A DNA stretch of 64,000 bases from Kineobactrum sediminis. Lineage in GTDB: Bacteria; Pseudomonadota; Gammaproteobacteria; Pseudomonadales; Halieaceae. Positions 44,734-51,935 of the stretch are shown here, one piece after another. Within the stretch, counting starts at the first letter, position 1, and each line of letters starts with the position of its first letter. Below the pieces are notes generated by a model. It saw only the letters and a list, made by a program, of their open reading frames with translations, had not been told where the DNA came from and did no database searches. The DNA lies in NCBI RefSeq assembly GCF_002868715.1, contig NZ_PKLZ01000002.1, positions 124,001 to 188,000 on the forward strand. Direction: 5' to 3'. Made by a program: the position numbers and the translations under genes.

Positions 44734-44757
44734 GGGGAGGCTGTGTGCTGCTTCCCC
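44734..44757. terminator. Putative terminator hairpin between convergent genes
   Basis: GGGGAGGC and GCTTCCCC form an 8-bp stem (one G-U pair) around an 8-base loop, between the ends of the DUF481 gene and the convergent transporter gene. There is no T-run. Confidence 0.4.
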
Positions 44758-44768
44758 CATGATTTGCG

Positions 44769-46208
44769 TCAGTCGCCAGTGCCGGCTGCCTCCATGCTGC
44801 GCCTGCTCTTGATCTGTGTCTGTATGGCTTCAACATGCGCCTGGCTGGTGGTTACCCGGGCAATAATCAGCAGTGCGATGACCAGCGGCGGGATAACACC
44901 CAGGCCGAGTGCATAGACTAACCCGTGCAGGGTACCCATCGAGACTTCACCCGGCCGCATACCGGCTTCAAGACCCACGACATCCAGCGCCAGGCCGCCA
45001 TAGAGCGGCCCCACGACGGTCGCCATTTTGCTGACAAAGTTGATCACTGAGAAAAACCCCGCCTCCTGGCGTACACCGTGATCCAGTTCGTGCTCGTCAG
45101 TGAGATCCGCCACCATGGAAGTACTGTTCACGATGCGTACCAGAAACAGGTACATGAAGATCAGCATGAAAATAAAATTGAGGACGAAAGCCAGCTGCTG
45201 ATTATCGTCTGGCAGCCAACCCGCAAGCTGCGGCGGATAGAGCCAGAGACAATTGAGGATAAGACCGGTCAGCGCAAACTGAACCAGCCTGTGTTTGGGC
45301 AGTAGACGACCCAATGGACCCAGGGTCAGCATCGCCAAAACCACGGCGAGTAAGGTGGGCACCGACAGGATAATGGAGATTTCCAGCGCGGAAAATTCCC
45401 AGAAAAAAGTCCACACCAGCATATTGAGGCTGGCAATGACGCCATAAGCGGATGTCGCTGCGAGATCGTAGGCGATCAGGTAGCGGAAATTGCGATTACC
45501 CAGCGTGCGCCACAAGTCGCGACTCAGCTCGATAAACGTGGTGCGACTGCCCCCGGGCTGGGCCACCTCGGGCTGGATATAATGCCGCGTACCGAAAGTG
45601 CTGATCGAGGCCATAACCCAGATCACGATGCATGACAGCAGGCCATAGAGTGGGTAATTTGCGCGCTCGAAGCGACCGTCGACACCACTGTACTCCGGAA
45701 AAATAAAGGCCAGGGCAAGGGCGGGCAACAGCACCGCACACAGAAACATGAAGCCCATGCGCGCGCCCAGTATCTGGGTGCGTTCGTGGTAGTCGGAAGT
45801 AATCTCCGCAGACAGCGCCAGGTGTGGAATGCCGAATGTGGTGACGAACGTGCGGATCCACAGTGACCAGAACAATAGCCAGGCGGCAAGCAGGCCGCTG
45901 CTGTCAATCGCCCATTGCGGCGGCGCGAACAGGCCCAGAAAACCCACGCCAAGGGGCAGGATGCTCAGTGCCATGAATGGGTGTCGGCGCCCGAAACGAC
46001 TCCGCAGCCGGTCGGACAGGGAGCCTACCAGCGGATCGGAGATGCCATCCCAGAGCAGGCTGGTGGCAATGATAAGGCCTGTGATGGTACCGCTGAGACC
46101 CAGCACCTGGGTATAAAACAGCAGTACGAACATGGTGTAGGCCGCTTCCTTGACCGCACCAACTGCGCCTCCCGCACCATACAGGAGACGAATTCCAACT
46201 CTGCTCAC
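44769..46208 (-). CDS. MFS transporter of the GPH (glycoside-pentoside-hexuronide:cation symporter) family
   Basis: 479 residues, 12 predicted helices. The N-terminus MSRVGIRLLYGAGGAVGAVKEAAYTMFVLLFYTQVLGL and SLLWDGISDPLVGSLSDRLRSRFGRRHPFM are the MelB-like signature (sodium-site acidic residues and loop 2-3). The middle and C-terminal parts (VNSTSMVADLTDEHELDHGVRQEAGFFSVINFVSKMA) are also conserved in GPH carriers. Substrate could be a glycoside or another organic anion; no glycosidase is nearby. Co-directional with the zinc-ribbon gene 36 bases upstream. Confidence 0.9.
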   Translation of the reverse strand: MSRVGIRLLYGAGGAVGAVKEAAYTMFVLLFYTQVLGLSGTITGLIIATSLLWDGISDPLVGSLSDRLRSRFGRRHPFMALSILPLGVGFLGLFAPPQWAIDSSGLLAAWLLFWSLWIRTFVTTFGIPHLALSAEITSDYHERTQILGARMGFMFLCAVLLPALALAFIFPEYSGVDGRFERANYPLYGLLSCIVIWVMASISTFGTRHYIQPEVAQPGGSRTTFIELSRDLWRTLGNRNFRYLIAYDLAATSAYGVIASLNMLVWTFFWEFSALEISIILSVPTLLAVVLAMLTLGPLGRLLPKHRLVQFALTGLILNCLWLYPPQLAGWLPDDNQQLAFVLNFIFMLIFMYLFLVRIVNSTSMVADLTDEHELDHGVRQEAGFFSVINFVSKMATVVGPLYGGLALDVVGLEAGMRPGEVSMGTLHGLVYALGLGVIPPLVIALLIIARVTTSQAHVEAIQTQIKSRRSMEAAGTGD

Positions 46209-46244
46209 TGAATCAGGGAGGCGGCCATGATAACGTTGGCCCCT

Positions 46245-46640
46245 TTAACGACCGCCCTTGACCAGGCTGCGGAAGCGATCGGCCAGCGTTTCATGCTTAT
46301 AATCGGTGAACTCGCCTGCATCCATGAACATGCCGTGTTCACTACAGGTCTCGTACCAGATATGCTTTTGCAGGCTGTCGGAGGTTTTTTCCATGTCCTT
46401 GCCACAGCGTGGGCAGGCGATGTCCTCTACCTTATCCCATTTCTTGCCGTCGCTTGAGCTGCCGGAATCCAGTGCATCGCCCATCCATTTGTCTTTCAGC
46501 TGGTCGGCTTCACCGGTATCAAACCATAGCCCCTGACAATGTGTGCAACGGTCGATAGTTACGCCACCATAGGACACTTCTTCCATACCATGTCCACACT
46601 TTGGGCACTTCAGGCTGTGCACGTCCGGGTTATATTCCAT
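46245..46640 (-). CDS. TFIIB-type zinc-ribbon protein
   Basis: 131 residues with two zinc ribbons: LKCPKCGHGMEEVSYGGVTIDRCTHCQGLWFD (CxxC...CxxC) and IACPRCGKDMEKT...YETCSEHGMFMDAGEF (CxxC, then Cys and His). The repeated 'GxWFD/GxFMDAGE' pattern is that of the zf-TFIIB family of small bacterial proteins, of unknown function. Cytoplasmic. Likely co-transcribed with the GPH transporter. Confidence 0.9.
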   Translation of the reverse strand: MEYNPDVHSLKCPKCGHGMEEVSYGGVTIDRCTHCQGLWFDTGEADQLKDKWMGDALDSGSSSDGKKWDKVEDIACPRCGKDMEKTSDSLQKHIWYETCSEHGMFMDAGEFTDYKHETLADRFRSLVKGGR

Positions 46641-46725
46641 CTTGTTGTCCTGTTACGTCTGGTTGATCTGATAGTGATGCATGATTGAGCCAGTCGCGAG
46701 TCTAGCGCAGGCCACGGTGTTTGTC

Positions 46726-46785
46726 CCCCCCAGCGTGCAGCAATCAGCGCAACGGGGTTCGGGTTGCGCGCGTTGGGCTGGGGGG
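46726..46785. other. Nested inverted repeats in the divergent intergenic region
   Basis: An outer 9-bp inverted repeat CCCCCCAGC/GCTGGGGGG (46726-46734 and 46777-46785) encloses an inner 7-bp repeat GCGCAAC/GTTGCGC (46747-46753 and 46763-46769). It lies between the divergent zinc-ribbon and peroxidase genes, upstream of both. Confidence 0.6.
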
Positions 46786-46853
46786 TGCCGCTATTATCGT
46801 ACCCGGAAAGCTGCTATTTTTCAGGCATTAAGCGTGTTGCCAGAGAGTTGTTG

Positions 46854-48022
46854 ATGCAGGGATTCGTTCTGTCGTTACTATTACTGATGGTGCCAGTTGG
46901 GCACGCTGCAGCGACTATCCCGACTAACATCGACCTGCGTGATCGGTGTCCTCCGGGATTTGAGCTCACTGCCGGACGATGTGATTTCCGCAGCCTCTAC
47001 CAGCGCTACGATTCGCTGCAGGATGCCGGTGTCGGCGGATTGAAAACAGGCCTGCCGCGACACCGTGACGGCTTCAGCCCCCAGCAGATCGACCTTGGGC
47101 GCTACCTTTTTTTGACCCGCTGTTATCGGCGGACCAGACCCTTTCCTGCGCCAGCTGCCACCAGCCGGACCGTGGCTTTGCCGATGGCAGCGGGCGTAGC
47201 GTGGGCGCTTCAGGCCAACGACTGGATCGCTCTGCACCCAGCTTGTGGAATGTTGCCTTTTTCCAGGTGTTTTTCTGGGATGCGCGTGCCGCGAGCCTTG
47301 AGGAGCAAATGCTGGGCCCGCTGTATGATCCCCGGGAAATGGCCAATACGCCAGCGCAGTTGCTGGCTGCCCTTCGCGGAACGCCCGCCTACCGCCGCTT
47401 GTTTGCGCAGGCCTTTCCGGATGCATTCGCGGCAGATGACGCGCGGATTCAGCTCGACCAGTTGTATACGGCACTGACCGCCTTCCAGGCCTCCCTGGTA
47501 TCACTGAACAGCCGCTACGATCACTATGCGCACGGTTATGCCGACGCGTTAACCGCCCGTGAGCAGGAGGGCCTGAATGTGTTTCGGTCTTTTGTCGCGC
47601 GCTGTGCCGAGTGCCACACCCCGCCGCTTTTTACCAACCAGCAGATTGCGGTCATCGGCACTCCCGAGCCGGAGGGCCTGCCCTTTGATCCCGGCGCCCA
47701 ATTGAGCCTTGGCGAACCCAGCCAGCGTGGCGGCTTCCGGATACCGACCTTGCGCAATATCGCACTCACGGCCCCCTACATGCACTCCGGGCGCTTTGCG
47801 ACCCTGCGTGACGCCGTGGCATTCTATACCGGGGGGCGCGGACACGCGGTACCCGAGGGTGAGGATCTCAAAATACACTGGCATATATGGGAGCCGCGGT
47901 TGCGGGATGAAGAGATTGACGCGCTGGTCGATTTTCTGCATACACTCACCGACGAAAGCCTGAAACCGGCCGAGCCGACACTACTTCCCTCCGGGCTCTC
48001 GGCCATGCACGGGCCACAGTGA
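46854..48022 (+). pseudogene. Di-haem cytochrome c peroxidase/MauG family, interrupted by a frameshift at a T7 tract
   Basis: The coding sequence starts at ATG 46854 (signal peptide to about HAAATIP), reads to ...DLGRYLF, then at the seven-T run 47107-47113 loses frame. The expected continuation FFDPLLSADQTLSCASCHQ is in the -1 frame and runs to the stop at 48020-48022. With one extra T the protein would be 389 residues, normal for the family. Haem motifs CASCH (47147-47161) and CAECH (47603-47617) and the ligand-loop MHSGRF are in the second part. The 0-frame ends at 47477. Homopolymer error, true mutation or -1 slippage on T-TTT-TTG are all possible. The gene is followed by the beta-helix/cytochrome gene. 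Confidence 0.85.
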
Positions 48023-48048
48023 TCAACAATAATAATGGAGCAGGCAGC

Positions 48049-49566
48049 ATGATAAAGAAACTGATTCTATCGCTAGCGGCGCTGGCTTTGCTGGCCGGTG
48101 GTTTTTACCTTGGCCAGGCGCGGCAACCGGGGCCGACGATAATCATGGCCCCCGCGGCTACAAAAGCAGCCTTCCGTCCAACGGGAGAGCAGGAAATGGG
48201 GGAACAACGTGGGTCGGCTGCACGAAGCCTGGCAACGCCAACCAGCGGTGAGCTGCTTCTGGTACGCGACGGAGAGTCGATCCAGGCCGCTATCAACCGC
48301 GCCCAACCGGGTGCCGTCATCAAGGTAATGCCCGGCACTTACCGGGAAACCGTTTATATCGACAAGGACAATATTACTCTCTCCGGTGTGATTGAGCGCG
48401 GTAAGTATCCTGTGCTGCAGGGCGAGGACATGCGTAATGACGCCATCCTCTACTCCGGTAACGGCGTTACTATCGAGAACTTTTATATCACCCGTTACAA
48501 GGGCAACGGGATCATGGGGCAGGCGGGTAACAATTATATTATTCGCAATAACATAATTGTCGACACCGGCGTCTACGGGATTTTTCCCCAGCTTGGCAAG
48601 AACGGTATCGTTGCCCATAACGTGGTTTCCGGAATTGAGGACGCCGCCATTTACGTCGGCATGTCTGACAACGTGGATGTCATTTATAACCAGGTATTTG
48701 AAAGTGTTGCCGGTATTGAAATCGAAAATAGTCGCCAGGCGCTGGTGGAAGGCAATACGGTTTACAACAATACCGGCGGCATCCTGGCTTTCATTACGCC
48801 CGGCCTGCCGATCAAGACCTGCGGCGATGTGTTGATCCGCAATAATTTCATAACGGGCAACAATCACGAGAATTTTGCGATCCCGGGCTCCCTGGTCGCC
48901 AATATTCCCGCCGGTACCGGGGTGCTGGTTATGGCCTGCGATGACGTTGTGATAGAAGGCAATATCATTTCCGATAACGATTCCGTGGGTATTATCCTTA
49001 CTGATTTCAGTATGGCTGACAATGCCGCCACCGATCCCGATTCTGATCCGTGGCCCAATCGCCCGGTGATCCTCAACAATGTGATGCGCAACAACGGCGG
49101 CAGCCCGGCGCCGGTGGTGCGGGCTATCCTGGCGACGATGCTGGAAACCAGGGGTCCTGATATTATCGACACCACCGGGGCCGACGACGGCTGCATTCTG
49201 TACCCGGAACGATTTCGAACCATCGGCCTTGATCAATACGGCGACTGCAGTTTTGAGACCACTTCCAATATTGCGACTTACATGTTGCCGGAACCGGTGC
49301 CACCACGTGACCTTGCCGGGATGGATACTGGAAAGCTGGCCTATTATGGAATTTGCGCGGGCTGTCATGCCTATAATTCAAGATTGATCGGGCCCTCGGT
49401 GCAGATGGTGCAGGTACGCTACAGGGATGATCCCGAAGGTATCGCGGACTATATTGCGAGTCCTGTAAGGACGCGCCCCGACTATCCCGAAATGCCGCCA
49501 CAGGGTCATCTTGATTACGAAACAAGGCTCGCCGCTGCAAATTTCATGCTGCGCTTGCAGAACTAG
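48049..49566 (+). CDS. Right-handed parallel beta-helix protein with C-terminal cytochrome c domain
   Basis: 505 residues. An N-terminal signal/anchor (MIKKLILSLAALALLAGGFYLG) is followed by a linker and, from about residue 75, NosD-like right-handed beta-helix repeats (GAVIKVMPGTYRETVYIDKDNITLSG; GNNYIIRNNIIVDTGVYGIFPQLGKNGIVAHNVVSGI; IRNNFITGNN). The last 75 residues are a mono-haem cytochrome c: CAGCH (49354-49368) with a Met ligand candidate in YPEMPPQGH. GGAG lies eight bases before ATG 48049; a GTG at 48019 overlaps the previous stop. It is adjacent to the di-haem peroxidase, so electron transfer between the two periplasmic proteins is plausible. Confidence 0.88.
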   Translation: MIKKLILSLAALALLAGGFYLGQARQPGPTIIMAPAATKAAFRPTGEQEMGEQRGSAARSLATPTSGELLLVRDGESIQAAINRAQPGAVIKVMPGTYRETVYIDKDNITLSGVIERGKYPVLQGEDMRNDAILYSGNGVTIENFYITRYKGNGIMGQAGNNYIIRNNIIVDTGVYGIFPQLGKNGIVAHNVVSGIEDAAIYVGMSDNVDVIYNQVFESVAGIEIENSRQALVEGNTVYNNTGGILAFITPGLPIKTCGDVLIRNNFITGNNHENFAIPGSLVANIPAGTGVLVMACDDVVIEGNIISDNDSVGIILTDFSMADNAATDPDSDPWPNRPVILNNVMRNNGGSPAPVVRAILATMLETRGPDIIDTTGADDGCILYPERFRTIGLDQYGDCSFETTSNIATYMLPEPVPPRDLAGMDTGKLAYYGICAGCHAYNSRLIGPSVQMVQVRYRDDPEGIADYIASPVRTRPDYPEMPPQGHLDYETRLAAANFMLRLQN

Positions 49567-49589
49567 TGTTTTCGATCAAAAAATAGGCA

Positions 49590-49617
49590 TTGCACAGCGC
49601 GTGATTAAGCCTACACT
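49590..49617 (+). promoter_or_regulatory. Putative sigma-70 promoter of the AlgP-like gene
   Basis: TTGCAC (49590-49595), 16-base spacer, TACACT (49612-49617). Start near 49624 would give a leader of about 29 bases before the ATG at 49653, including GAGAGAG as ribosome binding site. Confidence 0.5.
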
Positions 49618-49652
49618 AAGAAAGCGGTATCCGTTTCCTTCAGAGAGAGCAC

Positions 49653-50249
49653 ATGCCCATGTTAGAAAAAGAAATGGCCCAGGCCGTCAAGATGGCCGAG
49701 CAGGCAAATAAGAAAGTTGAGCAGTTGCAAAAAAAACTCATCTCCGAAACAGAGAAAACCCAGTCACGGGTAAAAACAGATCTTGCGACTGCACGCAGAA
49801 AGCATACGGCTGCGAATACGCGCCTGAAGAAAGCGCGCGCAGGACTGCGCAGCAAAAGCGGCAACGTCAACATGAAGCAGGTCGACAACCTGGTTAAGCA
49901 GGTCAGGGAACTTGCGGAATCCGTTGCCGGAATCGCCAAGGCTGCCTACGCCTCCATGGAAAAGCTGCTGCCGATTCAGGCAGACCTGGCACTGGAGTCC
50001 AGCAGGGCGCAGGCTGCTTCCAGGGCGGCGGCTCTGGTAGAAAAGACTGCCGAAACCCGCACCAAGGCCAAGAAAAAGGGTGCCGCGAAGAAGACTGCTG
50101 CGAAAAAATCGGCACCTGCGAAGAAAAAGGCACCGGCAAAAAAGAAAACAGCAGCGAAAAAAGCGCCCGCCAAGAAAAAGGCACCTGCCAAAAAGAAGGC
50201 AGCAGCCAAAAAGGCGCCGGCAAAAGAGCAATCCGCCGCTACGTCCTGA
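49653..50249 (+). CDS. AlgP/histone-H1-like protein with Lys-Ala-Pro tail
   Basis: 198 residues (ATG 49659 is an alternative start). Residues 1-135 are charged, helical and coiled-coil-like (EKEMAQAVKMAEQANKKVEQLQKKL), resembling AlgP/AlgR3 N-termini. Residues about 138-191 are a highly basic tail of (A/T)AKK and APAKKK repeats, like eukaryotic H1 tails. In Pseudomonas AlgP binds DNA and affects alginate gene expression. Here a nucleoid-associated, condensing function is inferred; no target is visible. Isolated gene with its own promoter and a terminator-like palindrome. Confidence 0.85.
   Translation: MPMLEKEMAQAVKMAEQANKKVEQLQKKLISETEKTQSRVKTDLATARRKHTAANTRLKKARAGLRSKSGNVNMKQVDNLVKQVRELAESVAGIAKAAYASMEKLLPIQADLALESSRAQAASRAAALVEKTAETRTKAKKKGAAKKTAAKKSAPAKKKAPAKKKTAAKKAPAKKKAPAKKKAAAKKAPAKEQSAATS
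50064..50225 (+). repeat. Degenerate repeats encoding the KAAPAK-type tail
   Basis: The 3' part of the AlgP-like gene is built of near-repeats encoding APAKKK and AAKK units (for example gcacctgc-aagaaaaag variants). Repeats of this kind are prone to in-frame expansion and contraction. Confidence 0.7.
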
Positions 50250-50272
50250 GCCACGGTTAACCACCTCGCCGC

Positions 50273-50298
50273 TTCTGCTGTCACTTGTGACAGCAGAA
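50273..50298. terminator. Perfect 12-bp palindrome between convergent genes
   Basis: TTCTGCTGTCAC-TT-GTGACAGCAGAA lies between the end of the AlgP-like gene and the end of the PQQ sugar dehydrogenase gene (minus, ending 50300). There is no U-run in either direction, so it may be a bidirectional stop of low efficiency or an mRNA 3' stabiliser. Confidence 0.55.
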
Positions 50299-50299
50299 A

Positions 50300-51400
50300 T
50301 CAGCGTGTCGGTAAAACGCGTATAAGCCTGCCGTCTTCGTGGTCGGTTAACAGGTATATGTGGCCGTCATTGCCCATATATACATCGCGGATTCGTTCGC
50401 CAGCTTCCTGAAAGAGACCCTCTTCCGCTACTACCTCGCCCTTGTCGAGTTTCAGCAAACGAACTTCCTTGTCTACCAACGCTCCCACCAGTAGTTGTCC
50501 CCGCCACTCGGGGAAGTGTTCGCCGTTGTACCAGGCCAGTCCGGAAGGCGCGATACTGGGTACCCAATAATGCACTGGCCCGGTCATTCCGGGCAGTTCC
50601 GTGAAGGGCGATACATAAGCGCCACTGTAGTCGAGGCCATAAGTCACTACAGGCCACCCGTAATTGTTGCCGGGGCTGAGCACATTGACTTCGTCTCCAC
50701 CCTTGGGGCCGTGCTCGTGCAGGTAGACGGTTTTGCTGTCCCCGGCCAGTGCCAGGCCCTGGGGATTGCGGTGGCCAAGCGTCCAGACGCGTTCGCTACC
50801 GGGTTCACTGAATGGATTGTCCGCGGGTACACTGCCATCATCATTGATACGCAGGACCTTGCCCAGTTCGCTGCTGACCACTTGGGCCTGGTCCCGGTAA
50901 TCGAAGCCGTCACCGGTTGCCAGCAGCAGCGTAGTGTCGGGTAAAAACAGCAACCTGCCGCCGTAGTGCTGGACAGTATCCTTCTTGTCTTTTACCCAGA
51001 GAATGTCCTCGGCATCGAGCAGCGCGGTACCCTCCAGTCGTGCGCGCATGATTGCAGTGCCGTTCGCCTGCGGTGTGCCGCGCGCATAGGCGAGATAAAC
51101 CAGCCTGTTGTCACTGAAACCCGGATGCAGGACGATATCAAAAAAGCCGCCCTGGCCCCCAACCAGGGTATCCGGTACCCCGCTGACGTTAGTGCGGGAA
51201 GTGCCGTCTTCCGCGATGAGTAACAGCTTGCCGCGGCGCTCCGTAACCAGGAAGTCCCCATCCGGTAATTGTGCTATTGACCAGGGGTGGTGCAGCCCGT
51301 CGGCAATCGTTTCCAGCGTATAGTCGGCAGCGGCAACAGCAACGCTTGTTAGTAACAGCAGTGCCGAAAAAGTGCGGGCGATCAGGGAGGGTGTGTGCAT
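50300..51400 (-). CDS. PQQ-dependent sugar (aldose) dehydrogenase, YliI-like
   Basis: 366 residues with a signal peptide ending near VAVAAADY. The six-bladed propeller pattern of soluble glucose dehydrogenase-like proteins is seen: LHHPWSIAQLPDGDFLVTERRGKLLLI, GFFDIVLHPGF, LGKVLRINDDGSVPADNPF, VWTLGHRNPQGLALAGD, EHGPKGGDEVNVLSPGNNYGWP. ATG 51400 has AGGA eight bases upstream; a longer in-frame start at 51430 is less likely. Oxidises aldoses in the periplasm, passing electrons to the respiratory chain; PQQ biosynthesis genes are not in this window. Confidence 0.9.
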   Translation of the reverse strand: MHTPSLIARTFSALLLLTSVAVAAADYTLETIADGLHHPWSIAQLPDGDFLVTERRGKLLLIAEDGTSRTNVSGVPDTLVGGQGGFFDIVLHPGFSDNRLVYLAYARGTPQANGTAIMRARLEGTALLDAEDILWVKDKKDTVQHYGGRLLFLPDTTLLLATGDGFDYRDQAQVVSSELGKVLRINDDGSVPADNPFSEPGSERVWTLGHRNPQGLALAGDSKTVYLHEHGPKGGDEVNVLSPGNNYGWPVVTYGLDYSGAYVSPFTELPGMTGPVHYWVPSIAPSGLAWYNGEHFPEWRGQLLVGALVDKEVRLLKLDKGEVVAEEGLFQEAGERIRDVYMGNDGHIYLLTDHEDGRLIRVLPTR

Positions 51401-51463
51401 GGGCTTTTCCTTTACGGAGGTTAGGTTCATTATAAAGACTTGTTGGTGAAGAGGTAGGGTTCA

Positions 51464-51925
51464 ATGATTCGGGTACTGAGTGGATTTTTCCCGGCGGTAA
51501 TCGCGGCGTATGTGATTGGTAGCCTGTTGGCAACACAGCTGGTACTCGCAAACCTTGCCTCGATGGGCGTGGACATCTCACTGACAACACGTTTGCACGC
51601 GAGCCTGCATGACTTGCTTGGTATGGCGACCAGCTATCTGTTGCTGATTCTGGTGGCATTCATTATTGCGTTGCCGGTGGCCGCGGGGCTGGCCCGGTGG
51701 CCAGTGGTTCCGGGCTCACGGACATTCTGGTTTACGCTCGCCGGCTTTGTCGCGCTGGTCGCGCTGCACCTGATTATGCGCCAGGTGCTGGGTGTATGGC
51801 CGATAGCGGCTGCCCGCGAGTGGCCCGGCCTGTTGATGCAGGGCTGCGCAGGGGCAGTAGGCGGTTTTTTATACAGCTACATAAGCCGTCCGGGGCGGCT
51901 GAAGCTGGAGTCGCCAGGGCCATAG
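51464..51925 (+). CDS. Small integral membrane protein of unknown function
   Basis: 153 residues with four hydrophobic segments (about 7-32, 52-77, 86-104, 118-137), starting MIRVLSGFFPAVIAAYVIGSLLATQ. A short polar loop after the first helix contains ISLTTRLHASLHDLLGM. I do not recognise the family. It is divergent from the PQQ dehydrogenase gene (63 bases between the starts) and convergent with the subtilase gene, so it is a single-gene unit. Confidence 0.7.
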   Translation: MIRVLSGFFPAVIAAYVIGSLLATQLVLANLASMGVDISLTTRLHASLHDLLGMATSYLLLILVAFIIALPVAAGLARWPVVPGSRTFWFTLAGFVALVALHLIMRQVLGVWPIAAAREWPGLLMQGCAGAVGGFLYSYISRPGRLKLESPGP

Positions 51926-51935
51926 TGTAACGGCT

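Noticed and set aside
50064-50225. Repeat-rich tract as a possible CRISPR or satellite array
   Set aside because: Units are short, degenerate and in frame; they encode a Lys/Ala/Pro protein tail.
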